DNA from: Arachis hypogaea
Lineage: Eukaryota; Streptophyta; Magnoliopsida; Fabales; Fabaceae
Assembly (NCBI RefSeq): GCF_003086295.3
Contig: NC_092044.1
Span: 70,561,213 to 70,625,212, forward strand
Reading direction: 5' to 3'
DNA length: 64,000 nucleotides
Both the position numbers and the translations under genes were made by a program. The notes under the pieces were generated by a model. The model was not told the DNA's origin and searched no databases. It saw only the letters and a program-made list of their open reading frames with translations. Shown here in pieces: positions 21,591 to 32,494 of this stretch. Positions within the stretch are counted from its first letter, which is position 1. Every line of letters starts with the position of its first letter.

Positions 21591-24368
21591 CAAGTGCTAA
21601 GGACGCACAAGACAGCTCTTGGGTGGTCCATAAGTGATCTTAAGGGCATTAGCCCAGTCAGATGCATGCACATGATCCTATTGGAGGATGATGCTAAGCC
21701 AGTGGTTCAACCACAGAGGCGGCTGAATCCAGCCATGAAGGAGGTGGTGCAGAAAGAGGTCACTAAATTACTAGAGGCTAGGATTATTTATCCTATTTCT
21801 AATAGCCCCTGGGTGTGCCCTGTCCAAGTCGTCCCAAAGAAGGGAGGCATGACAGTGAGTCATAATGAGAAGAACGAACTGGTTCCCACAAGAACAATTA
21901 CAGGGTGGCGTATGTGTATTAACTACAGAAGACTCAATACAGCCACCAGAAGGGATCATTTTCCTTTACCATTCATAGACCAGATGCTAGAGAGATTAGC
22001 AGGTCATGATTACTACTGCTTTTCGGATGGCTACTCATATTACAACTAAATTGCAGTGGATTCCCAGGACCAAGAGAAAACGGCATTCACATGTACATTT
22101 GGAGTATTTGCCTACAGAAGGATGCCTTTTGGTCTGTGTAATGCACCTGCAACCTTTCAGAGGTGCATGCTCTCTATTTTCTCTAATATGGAAGAAAAAT
22201 TTCTAGAAGTCTTCATGGATTACTTCTCAGTATTTGGAGACTCATTCAGCTCCTGTCTTGACCATCTAGCACTTGTTCTGAAAAGGTGCCAAGAGACTAA
22301 CCTGGTTTTAAACTGAGAGAAATGTCACTTCATGATGACTGAAGGAATTATCCTTGGGCACAAAATTTCAAACAAGGAAATAGAGGTGGATCAAGCTAAT
22401 GTAGAGGTAATTGAAAAATTACCACCACCTACCAATGTTAAGGCAATTAGAAGCTTTCTGGGACATGCAGGGTTCTATAGGAGGTTTATAAAAGATTTTT
22501 CAAAAATTGCAAAACCTCTGAGCAATATGCTAGCTGCTGATACACCCTTTGTCTTTAACACAGAGTGCCTGCAGGCGTTTGCGACTCTGAAAGCTAAGCT
22601 GGTTACAGCACCAGTAATTTCTGCACCAGACTGGACATTACCATTTGAATTAATGTGTGATGCCAGTGACCATGCCATTGGTGCAGTATTGGGACAAAGG
22701 CATAACAAAGTTCTGCACATCATTTATTATGCTAGCCGTGTTTTGAATGACGCACAGAAGAATTACACAACCACAGAAAAGGAGTTGCTTGCAGTGGTTT
22801 ATGCCATTGACAAGTTCAGATCTTATTTAGTAAGATCAAAAGTGATTGTGTACACTGACCATGCTGCTCTTAAATATCTCCTCACAAAGCAGGATTCAAA
22901 ACCCAGACTCATAAGACGGGTATTGCTTCTGCAAGAGTTTGATATAGAAATAAGAGACAGAAAAGGGATAGAGAACTAAGTAGCTGATCACCTGTCCCGG
23001 ATAGAACCAGTAGCAGGAGTGTCCCTGCCTCCTACAGAGATATCTGAAACCTTTTCGGATGAGCAACTCTTTGCCATTCAGAAAGTGCCATGGTTTGCAG
23101 ACATTGCAAACTATAAGGCTGTGAGATTCATACCCAAAGAGTACAGTAAACAGCAATCAAAGAAAGTGATTTCTGATGCAAAGTACTACTTGTGGGATGA
23201 ACCATATCTCTTTAAAAGATGTGCAGACGGAATAATCCGTAGAGGTGTAGCTAGAGAAGAGGCGCAGAAGATCCTATGGCATTGCCATGGATCGTAATAT
23301 GGAGGATATTTCGGAGGTGAGCGAACAGCCAGTAAGGTCTTCCAATGTGGCTTCTACTGGCCAACTCTCTATAGAGACTTCCGAGAATTTGTGCATAACT
23401 GTGATAGTTGCCAGAGAGCTGGTAATCTGCCTCACGGTTATACCATGCCTCAACAAGGGATCTTAGAAATTGAATTATTTGATGTATGGGGTATTGACTT
23501 CATGGGACCTTTTCCACCATCATACTCAAACACTTACATTCTGGTGACAGTAGACTATGTATCCAAGTGGGTAGAGGCAATTGCAACACCGACTAATGAT
23601 ACTAAGACAGTGCTGAAGTTCGTCCAGAAACATATCTTCAGCAGATTTGGTGTTCCTAGAATACTGATCAGTGATGGAGGCACTCATTTCTGCAATAAAC
23701 AGCTTGACTCTGCTTTGGTCCGATATGGAATTAACCACAAGGTGGCAACTCTGTATCCTCCACTGACAAATGGGCAGGCTGAAGTCTCAAATAGAGAACT
23801 AAAATGAATCTTGGAATGGACTGTAAGTGCCCATAGAAGGGATTGGGAAAAAAGCTTGGATGATGCTCTGTGGGCATACAGAATAGCATTCAAGACTCCT
23901 ATAGGGACTTCTCCATACCAGCTTGTGTATGGCAAGGCCTGCCATTTGCCAGTGGAATTGGAACACAAGGCTTACTGGGCATCCCGGTTCCTAAACCTTG
24001 ATGCCAAGGTAGCTGGAGAGAAAAGATTACTCCAGCTGAATGAGCTAGAGGAGTTCAGACTCAATGCTTTCAAAAATGCCAAAATTTACAAGGAGAAAGC
24101 AAAAAGGTGGCATGTCAAAAAACTATCATCTAGAGTCTTTAAGCCAGGACAGAAGGTTCTGTTGTTCAACTCTAGGCTCAGATTGTTCCCTGGGAAATTG
24201 AAATTTCGGTGGAGGGGACCATATGTGATTACAAGTGTGTCACCATATGGATATGTAGAACTTCAAGATACTGACTCTAACAAAAAGTTCAATGTTAATG
24301 GACAGAGAATCAAGCATTATCTTGAAGGCAATGTTGAGCAAGAATGCTCAAGAATGATACTAGATTAA
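21591..24368 (+). pseudogene. pol: RT, RNase H and integrase of element A, broken
   Basis: RT: GWRMCINYRRLN (about 21905), DHFPLPFIDQMLERL, RRMPFGLCNAPATFQRCM (about 22118), and catalytic box FMDY at 22212-22223 in place of FMDD, a GAC to TAC change. RNase [37 protein letters not shown]. Integrase: an HHCC-type finger (WHCHGS...CDSCQR), [19 protein letters not shown] and [14 protein letters not shown]-terminal domain ends at the TAG 24366-24368. At least six in-frame stops are present. The domain order RT-RNase H-integrase marks Ty3/gypsy. It would copy genomic RNA and integrate the DNA, but this copy is dead. Confidence 0.92.
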
Positions 24369-24408
24369 AGCTTAGTCCTGTCAAGCTATTGACATTAAAG
24401 AAGCGCTT

Positions 24409-24426
24409 ATTGGGAGGCAACCCAAT
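24409..24426 (+). other. Post-pol stem-loop (AGGCAA loop), element A
   Basis: ATTGGGAGGCAACCCAAT: 6-bp arms around AGGCAA, 41 bases after the pol stop. Equivalent hairpins with different but still paired arms occur in B, E, G and C. Confidence 0.7.
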
Positions 24427-25850
24427 TTTATTTATCTATGTCTATGTTTTCTTTAGGTTGATGATCATGTGGAGTCACAAAAACAGCTGCATAATTAAAG
24501 CGGAATCAAAAATAGCATAAAAATGGCACACTCAGGAGGACAGGCCTACTGGCGTTTAAACGCCAGTAAGGATAGCAGAATGGGCACTTAACGCCCATCC
24601 GACAGCATTCTGGCATTAAATGCCAGAATTGGCAGGCAGACTGGCGTTTAACGCCAGAAATGGGCAGCAGACTGGCATTTAACGCCAGATAAGGTACCCA
24701 GAGGGCGTTTAGATGCCAGAAAGGTGCAGAGATGAGAAGTCCATGACACCTCAGGATCTGTGGGCCCCACAGGATCCCCACCTACCCTAACTCTATTTAA
24801 TCTTCTTGTTAATTTTATTTTTTGTTTTTTAATTTTATGCTTTATGTCTTGTCCATGTTTGTGTCTTTATTACATGATCATTAGTGTCTAGTATCTATGT
24901 CTTAAAGGTATGAATAATTCTATGAATCCTTCACCTTTCTTAAATGAAAAATACTTTTAATTACAAAAGAACAAGAAGTGCATAATTTCAAAATTTATCT
25001 TGAAAATAAGTTTAATTATTTTGATGTGGTGACAATACTTTTTGCTTTCTGAATGAATGCTTGAACAGTGCATATTTTTTATAGTAAGTTTATGAATGTT
25101 AAAATTGTTGGCTCTTGAAAGAATAATGAAAAAAACAGAAATGTTATTGATAATCTAAAAAATCATAAAATTAATTCTTGAAGCAAGAAAAAGCAGTGAA
25201 AAATAAAGCTTGCGAAAAAAAAAGGCGAAAAAGAAAAAGAAAGAAAAAGAAAAAGCAAGCAGAAAAAGCCAATAGCCCTTTAAACTAAAAGGAAAGGGTA
25301 AAAAGGATCCAAGGTTTTGACGTTAATGGATAGGAGGGCCCAAAGGATTAAAATCCTGGCCTAAGCGGCTAAATCAAGCTGTCCCTAACCATGTGCTTGT
25401 GTCATGAAGGTCCAAGTGAAAAGCTTGAGACTGAGTGGTTAAAGTCGTGATGCAAAGCAAAAAGAGTGTGCTTAAGAACTCTGGACACCTCTAACTGGGG
25501 ACTTTAGCAAAGCTGAGTCACAATCTGAAAAGGTTCACCCAGTTATGTGTCTGTGGCATTTATGTATCCGGTGGTAATACTGGAAAACAAGATACTTAGG
25601 GTCACGGCCAAGACTCATAAAGTAACTGTGTTCAAGAATCAACATACTGAACTAGGAGAATCAATAACACTATCTTAATTTGGAGTTCTTATAGATGCCA
25701 ATCATTCTGAACTTCACAGGATAAAGTGAGATGCCAAAACTGTTCAGAAGCAAAAAGCTACTAGTCCCGCTAATCTAATTGGAACTAAGCTTCATTAATA
25801 TTTTGGAATTTATTGTATATTCTCTTCTTTTTATTCTATTTTACTTTTAG
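24427..25850 (+). other. 3' untranslated region of element A (ORF2 deleted)
   Basis: It holds a palindrome cluster of GGCGTTTAACGCC type at about 24548-24715, the sequence CACCTCAGGATCTGTGGG at about 24748, and an abrupt junction near 24795. From there it matches the sequence that follows ORF2 in element G (from 62509). A purine-only tract of AAAGAAAAAG repeats lies at about 25215-25270. The rest (25290-25800) is conserved among A, E and G but has no open frame. Confidence 0.75.
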
Positions 25851-25887
25851 TTGCTTGGGGACAAGCAACAATTTAAGTTTGGTGTTT
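25851..25887 (+). other. 3' stem-loop and polypurine-type primer region, element A
   Basis: TTGCTTGGGGACAAGCAA (25851-25868) forms 7-bp arms around GGGA. AATTTAAGTTTGGTGTTT follows and abuts the 3' LTR at 25888. The position just before the LTR marks it as the plus-strand primer region. Confidence 0.75.
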
Positions 25888-27476
25888 TGATGAGTGGATA
25901 ATTTATACGTTTTTTGGCATTATTTTTAGGTAGCTTTTAATAAGTTTAGTTGCTTTTTAGTATATTATTATTAGTTTTTATGCAAAAATCACATTTCTGG
26001 ACTTTACTATGAGTTTGTGTATTTTTCTGTGATTTCAGGTATTTTCTGGTTGAAATTGAGGGACCTAAGCAAAAATCTGATTCAGAGGCTGAAAAAAAGG
26101 ACTGCTGATGCTATTGGATTCTGACCTCCCTACACTCGAAGTGGCTTTTCTGGAGCTACAGAAGCCCAATTGGCTCTCTCTCAATTGCGTTGCAAAATAG
26201 ACATCCTGGACTTTCTAGAAATGTATAATAGTCCATACTTTGCTCGAGGTTTGATGGCCCAAACTGGCGTCCAAACGCTACCCAGAGACCCTTTTCTGGA
26301 GTAAAAAGCCAGAACTGGCACGAAAGCTGGAGTAAAACGCCAGAACTGGCACCCAAACTGGCGTTTAACTCCAGGAATAGCACAAGCACGTGAAAGCTAG
26401 GAAGCTCAGCCCAAACACTCACCAAGTTGGCGCTGGAAGTGGATTTCTGCACTCTCTGCATCTAGTTACTCATTCTCTGTAAACCTAGGTTACTAGTCTA
26501 GTATAAAAACTACTTTTAGAGATTCATTTTGTAACTTAAGACATTTTTACATTCCTTATTTTACCTTTGATGGCTTGAGTCTCTAAACCCCATGGTTGGG
26601 GGTGAGGAGCTCTGCTGTGTCTTGATGAATTAATGCAATTACTACTATTTTCTATTCAATCGCGCTTCCTTCTGTTCTAAGATATTCACTCGTACTTCAA
26701 TGTGATGAATGTGATGATCCGTGACACTCATCACCATTATCAACTTATGAACGTGTGCCTGACAACCACTTCCATTCTACCTACAACAACTTGAGTGTGT
26801 ATCTCTTGGGCTCCTGATTCACGAGTTTGATTGTCTCTCCTGACAACAGAGCATTCAATTCCGTGAGATCAGAATCTTCGTGGTAGAGGCTAGAATCAAT
26901 TGGCAGCATTCCTGAGATCTGGAAAGTCTAAACCTTGTCTATTGTATTCTGAGTAGGATTTGGGAAGGGATGACTGTGACGAGCTTCAAACTCACAATTG
27001 TTGGGCGTAGTGACAGTGTGCAAAAGGATCAATGGATCTTATTCCAACACAAGTGAGGACCGACAGATGATTAGCCATGTACATGGACCATTTTCACTTG
27101 GAGGACGGATGGTAGCCATTGACAACGGTTATCCACCAACATAAAGCTTGCCATGGAAGGAGCCTTGCGTGTTTGAAGAATAAGGTAGTAGGAAAGCAGA
27201 GATTTAGAGGGCAAAGCAACTCCGAAACTTCAACCTGTTCTCCATTTCTGCATAACAAGTATTGTTTATCCCATGCTCTTTTATTTTTTTACAAATAAAA
27301 CTAAGAATTACTATTGATATCCTGACTAAGAATAATAAGATAACCATAGCTTGCTTCAAGCCGGAAATCTCCGTGGGATCGACCCTTACTCACGTAAGGT
27401 ATTACTTGGACGACCCAGTGCACTTGCTGGTTAGTTGTGCGGAGTTACAAAGTGTGATTGCAAATTTCGTGCACCA
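25888..27476 (+). repeat. 3' LTR of element A
   Basis: Starts TGATGAGTGG and ends GTGCACCA, 1589 bp, matching the 5' LTR throughout with many substitutions and a small duplicated palindrome segment around 26300-26360. Confidence 0.9.
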
Positions 27477-27481
27477 TAGAG
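27477..27481 (+). repeat. Target-site duplication of element A, right copy (TAGAG)
   Basis: This copy follows the 3' LTR end GTGCACCA and matches 7478-7482. The pair fixes both ends of the 20-kb element. Confidence 0.9.
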
Positions 27482-27540
27482 CTAGCAGGGCTTTCCTTTG
27501 ATCTGGAGTGAATCCATCCTAATGCCAGGGCATCATAGGC
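27482..27540 (-). pseudogene. Continuation of the copia element beyond element A
   Basis: The minus strand reads DGFTPDQRKALLAL, a linker upstream of the protease that resembles copia gag-protease linkers. It is in the same reading frame as the copia sequence left of 7482 when the insertion and one TSD copy are ignored. This confirms that A split the copia element. Upstream of about 27540 the frame is full of stops and no zinc knuckle is seen, so another break probably lies here. Confidence 0.55.
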
Positions 27541-27770
27541 TAGTTTTACTAGCCTTTTTCTTTGTTTTTGATAGGTTTTATGCATTTTTTTGAGTCATAA
27601 GTAAGCCATTTGGGTAGAAATTCATGTATGCCTATATTCATTAAACCATGAGTAATTTATTGCAATTTCATGAGGATTTATGCTATGATTACTTGTATGC
27701 TAAGAATGATAAGAATTCTCATGATTTTAGCAAAGCTTTGATGCATGCATTGGTTGATGATAGGTGAAGG
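27541..27770. other. Unassigned AT-rich segment between copia remnant and Tat element
   Basis: About 230 bases, without a protein frame or recognisable LTR end. GGCTAGTTTTACTAGCC at about 27538-27554 is a short palindrome at the point where copia similarity is lost. It may be a fragment of a further retroelement. Confidence 0.3.
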
Positions 27771-29215
27771 AAAGTGTTCCGAGGGTTACTTGAAACTGTA
27801 GGTCGATCTCGGATGAGATCTTCAGCGTTGGTCGGAATGATTGTATCCGATTTGATAGACTTGATGATGGTGCTGATTCCTTCATCCTCGGAGGGTGGGG
27901 GGTACCTGCAAGGGACTCCGATGCTTAAGTTAGCAAGAGTATTAAGCAGGTATTGAGTAGAATCAGAGTATGAGTTATACCTGGGTGCTTCAGTGTATTT
28001 ATAATGGCGTAGGGTGACCTTTGCCGATAAGATAAGCTAGTTATCTTATCTTTATCTTTATCTTTCATGGGAACCGCCTTTATCTCTATAGGCTTGAGCT
28101 GCCTTTGGATTGGGGGCGTGTTCCTCTATTTGGGCCCTTTATAGGGCTTTCCTGTGACTTTGGCCAAACTCTTTGAGAAGAGGTCGGGTCATCCTGACTT
28201 GAAGAGGTCGGTTGCTTTGTCTGTAGAACATCCCGGGTCAGACACCTCGACCTAGGGTATGAACAGTGCCCCTGCTCGATCCCGGTCTTCTTTTTTGAGG
28301 CTGGGTCTTTTAGTTTTAAGACTTTTGATCCTTCTCGGATGAAGCCGTATTCGAGCATTTCTTCGCTTTTGTCTTTGTAGAGTTCCCTTTTTGAATGCAA
28401 AACGTTTCATTTCCTTTTGAAAACGCGTGCTTTTGGATTAGCGTTCCTGGCTTTGGGAATGTGCAAGGGTTTTTAATGCCCCATTAATTGGGTTTTGCTG
28501 CTCCGTTTCTCTTGGCTTTTATTTTGAAATTTACTCTCAAAAAACGTTTTTTTCCTCCCTTGCTTTTGCTGTGGCTTTCTTTTCTTTCCTCTCCTTCTGT
28601 TTTCTTCTGAAAACTTATATTTCTTGGCGTTTCAGCATTTGCTAGGCTATCGTAAGTGATTTTTTGACGGTGATTTCCAGCCTCCTTGATTTCAACCTTC
28701 TTGCGTATTCTTCTCCTTTCTCAGGTTGGTTTTGCTTTCCCTTCACCGCTTATTTTCGATGTGTCGTGTTTGATTTTGACGCTTTGATTTTGACTGAGTG
28801 CATGTTGGAAAGCTTGAATTTTTACCGCGCCTGGTTTGTTACTATGATGCATGCTTCTTTTTTTGTCCTTTCGTATGCTTCTGAGTGTATCTCCTTGGTA
28901 TGGCTCTTTAGGGATTTGTTTGCTATTTTGCTGATTTCTGAATTGTTATAGCCTTTTTTCTTTTGACGGTTCGTATGATCTTCTTTGCGTTTGTTTTTCT
29001 TGGAAAGGGCTTCTGTTGAGACATTAGCCTTGTAGATTTTCCTGAAAGTTTGATTCCCCGATTGCCTCCAAAGGATGCCCCTGGACCTTAGGTTGTGTCC
29101 AGGGGTTTTCCTTTTTATCTGTCATACTGGCGCTGGATTATGCTGTCCGAGTTGTTTTGATTTGATCTGGGATGTTTTTACCTTTTTAGTAATCCAATCT
29201 TTTTCTTGTTTGTAG
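27771..29215. other. Presumed 3' LTR and leader region of the Tat element
   Basis: Mixed composition, several GAGGTCGG words, and a TATA-like GTATTTATAATGG on the plus strand near 27994. Pyrimidine-rich stretches end in acceptor-like sites (TTTCTCAG near 28722 and TTTGTAG at 29215), so a spliced 5' leader for the plus-strand ORF is plausible. No coding sequence is convincing. Confidence 0.35.
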
Positions 29216-29227
29216 GACTAGTTGGCC

Positions 29228-31044
29228 ATGTCTTCCCGAAAAAATATTGTCGAGGCATCTCCTATGGTTCCTGAAAGGATGTCCGATTGGCTGGACTCTC
29301 TTATCTTGCTGTGTGTTTCTTTAGCCGATTCTGGATTTTGTGTGACGCTTAGAAGGCATCATCGTGTCTGTAGCAGTGAGGATCAGGAGAGCAATTACGA
29401 GTTAGTAGCACCCGATTCTGGTGATAGAGTTTGCTTCCCAGTCCTGACGAGGGGGAGCGTCCCTTCTTCTATGCTTATAATTTCTTTTCTGGCCCAATGA
29501 ACATCACATTTCCCTTCACCTCTTTTGAAACTGACCTACTATGGTCTTGTAATGTGGCCCCTTCGCAGCTCCATCCGAATTCGTGGGGTTTCATCAAGAT
29601 TTTTCAGCTTGTTTGTCAAGAATTTGGTGTTACACCTTCTCAAACTCTTTTTCTGTATCTTTTTGTGTTGACCAAGCCTGGGACTACCAAGAAGAAGGCT
29701 TCTTGGATTTCTTTTAGGTCTGCCCAGGGGCATAAGGCTTTTTCCATGTATGATGAATATTTCTGGGATTTTAAGAATTACTTCTTTAAGGTCCGGGCTG
29801 TTGAAGGAGGCCGACCTTTCTTTCTGGATGAAAATAACGAGCCCTACTTTCCCTTAGAGTGGTAGCGGAACGTAGTGGTATCCCGATATACTTGGGAGAT
29901 GGTGAGCGAGGTCGAGCAGGCCTTTGTGAATGTTATAGAGGATATTTGGGGGGAACCTCCTCATTTGGATACTAAAAAATCTTTAGGAGACCCGTCCCTT
30001 ATTCAAACTGCTTTAGGTACTGCCTTGATATATTTTGTTTCTTGTTTTCTTCCTACTTTTCTCCCAGTTTGATAAATTGTTATTTTTTATTTTTCAGAGA
30101 TGGCCAAGAATAATGATTCAATGAAGGCTTTCAAGAAGGCGAGGAAAGCTACTACAGCTCAAAACATCTCGGCCCGGGCTGATAGGGAAGGGACTTCCCA
30201 AGCTCCTTTGAAGCCATCCGTACCGAGCTCTCCTGGCCCGAGGAGAATGATCCCTACACCTCGGGTCTGTTTAGTGGATCCCCCTCAATCTTCTACTGCT
30301 GCTGTGTTTTCTTCTTCGGCCGCCCCTCCTCCAAAAAGTCCTCGAACTGTTGAACCTTTCAATCTAGATGCCCCGGATTTTGACACTATTAGTTTTGTGG
30401 ACCAGCAGATCGTACCTTATGGTGCTCTTTCAATGGATGATGTATCTCTCCTTCATCACTTAGATTTTATAACTCGGAGTAGTGTTAAGATGGCTCATAT
30501 GGGAGCTGCTTTGTATCGAACTGTCCAAAATCTGCCTCTGCATGCTACCAAAGCCTTTATGGAGGAGGCTAAGCAAGAGTTTGATCGGATGAAGGGTTTA
30601 AAGGAGGAGTTTGAAGCGGAGGTGACTAAACTAAAGAAGAAGCTGGAGGGGGAGAAGGCCAGCTCTCTTGCCCTGGCGGCCTCTGTGTGATTGGCTGAGG
30701 ATGTGGCTTTGAAGCACAAAGAAAGCTATGTCACATCCTACCGAGAAGTGATGCGTCTTCGGGAGGAGCTAGAGTCAACCCGGGTTGATTATTCCGAGCT
30801 CCAGGGTCATCTTGTGGGCAGCGTAACTGCTGCTTATGAGAACTTGAAGGAGCAGGTTCAGGTTATCACCCCGGGAGCTGATCTTGCTTTATTTAGTTTG
30901 GATAATGTTGTGAAGGATGGCAAGATCGTTCCCGAAGACCCTGATAATGATGATGTTGAACCTCCTTCTGAGCCTATTGCTAAAGCTTCTGTCGTGTCGG
31001 CTTCTTCAACTCCTGCTTGTTCTGTTGCCGATCCTGATTGCTAG
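29228..31044 (+). pseudogene. Antisense accessory ORF of the Tat element (gypsy-type transposon domain)
   Basis: Starts at ATG 29228 (MSSRKNIVEASPMVPERM). The block PFFYAYNFFSG to SFRSAQGHKAFS and PYFPLEW resembles the plant putative gypsy-type transposon domain. The second half is Pro/Ser-rich followed by a long Lys/Glu/Leu coiled coil (about 30540-30860). Breaks: a frameshift near 29435, a TAG at 29863-29865 and a TGA at 30688-30690. A likely intron at 30016-30097 has a GT start and a TTTTTCAG end. Function unknown; it runs opposite to pol. Being spliced and on the other strand, it needs its own promoter. Confidence 0.7.
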
Positions 31045-31568
31045 ATATTGAATCGGGATGACGGGATAGTGGACGCAGTGCCTCTCCAGACTCGCCCTCC
31101 TTCACCGCATGCTGATGCTGCTGAGAAGCCTTCGAGTGCCTAATTGACTTCTATAACTATTTTGTGTAGATAGCCTGGTTTGTGGGCATTTAAAATCTTT
31201 ATTATTTTTTTGACACCTTTTTAGTTGCTGGTTTTAGCAACTTTATTTTGGTAAACAAAATAGTTTTTCGACTTTGTGGGCTGCATTTGTCTGCCTCTGA
31301 TGCTGGCTTTATTATTATGACTTATATCATATCTGTCTGCGCTTATATTGGTGTTTTCGTAGTCTTTTGAGAGTATCGGCTTGACTCCTTTGCTTGACGC
31401 TACTTTTCAACAGTGTTTTCGTACCGAGTTTGCCGATTTCCTCAATTTGGGTTTGTCCGTGTTGTTTGTATGTAGCCTTTCCTTTTACTAAGTTCTCGTT
31501 TAGGAGTAGCTTTATTATGTCAGATCCTGTCAAGTTACCTGGTGATCCTCTTTTTTGGACCTTGTTAA
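31045..31568. other. Spacer between antisense ORF and tandem repeats
   Basis: No gene. It begins with a possible 3' UTR of the antisense ORF and ends with a diverged first repeat unit (about 31520-31568). Confidence 0.5.
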
Positions 31569-31998
31569 GGTCTCTTTCAGGGATTGCCTTTTGTAGCTTT
31601 GTACCTTGGGCCGACTTCGTCATGTCGGGTCCTGTCGAGTTACTTGGTAATCCTCTTTCGTGGACTTGGTTCAGGTCTCTTTCAGGGATTACTTTTTGTA
31701 GCTTTGTACCTTGGGCCGACTTCGTCATGTCGGGTCCTGTCGAGTTACTTGGTAATCCTCTTTCTTGGACCTGGTTCAGGTCTCTTTCAGGGATTACCTT
31801 TTGTAACTCTTTGTAGCTTTATATTTTTGGGCCAACTTCACTATGTCGGGCCCTGTCGAGTTACTTGGTAATCCTCTTTCTTCGACCTTGTTCAGGTCTC
31901 TTTCAGGGATTACCTTTGTAACTTTTGTAGGAGTCCGACCTCATCCTTTTGGGCTCTTCTAAGTTATAGTAATCCTCTTTTATAGGGTTGACCAGAGC
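31569..31998. repeat. About 105-bp tandem repeats in the Tat 3' region
   Basis: Unit starts (GGTCTCTTTCAGGGATT) are at 31569, 31674, 31779 and 31894, so periods are 105, 105 and 115 bases. Further decayed units extend to about 32130. Unit 1 and unit 2 are nearly identical. Long overlapping frames on both strands here come from the repeat, not from genes. Confidence 0.88.
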
Positions 31999-32494
31999 TC
32001 TTTCTAGGGCTTTACTTATAACTTGGGTTGTTGTGGCTGGTCCAACTTCTTTGTGCCGGCTAGTCTTTAAGTTATTTTATAGCAATCCATTTTATTAGGA
32101 CCTCATCAAGTCCTTTCTATGGATCACTTTTTATAACTTCTTGCATTATTCTGTTTTCATCTTTGCCAATTTTGTAGAGTTTGGGTTTTAACCCTCATTC
32201 GGTCGACCTTTTAATGAATTTGGTTTTCATCTTTGGTCTTTATCGTGATCGCGCAGTGAATTTGGTTTCACTTTCTGTCGATTCTGTAGCTTTATAATCG
32301 GGTGATGAATGTTTCAGAATAATGCGACTTGAGAATTTGTAGAAGATCTGAACAAATTTTATTAAAAGAGAATACAAATATACATGGTTAATTTTCCTAA
32401 GTCGGGTGATTTGTAGGTCTTGGCTTGGCGCCACGTTAAAAAACCTTTTTTTTCAGGAAAAAGAGTGCGCCTTGTCCAAGATCTTTTATCATCC
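31999..32494. other. Decayed repeat units and spacer to integrase
   Basis: More TTCTAGGGCTTTACTTATAA-like degenerate units to about 32140, then ordinary sequence with CTTGGCGCCACGTTAAAAAA at about 32425. No gene seen. Confidence 0.45.

Larger units (their letters stand above)
7483..27476 (+). mobile_element. Ty3/gypsy Athila-like element A, gag-pol, lacking ORF2
   Basis: A full-length plus-strand element with two LTRs, tRNA-Asp primer site, gag, protease, RT, RNase H, integrase, a 3' polypurine region and a 5-bp TSD. It is about 10.7 kb without nested element C (10700-19938). The pol sequence style (protease DLGAS-type, PSLKYAFLGE spacer, [10 protein letters not shown] integrase) fits the Athila lineage. 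Its two LTRs differ at many positions, about one in ten in the stretch I compared. It is therefore the oldest of the Athila-like copies here. All coding frames are broken. Confidence 0.92.

Noticed and set aside
7483..27476. Possible assembly artefact because of many nested near-identical repeats
   Set aside because: Each junction has the expected 5-bp duplication and the interrupted reading frames resume correctly, so true insertions are the simpler reading.
31327..31871. Repetitive proteins of 95-140 residues on both strands
   Set aside because: They are translations of the 105-bp tandem repeat (the period is a multiple of three), not genes.
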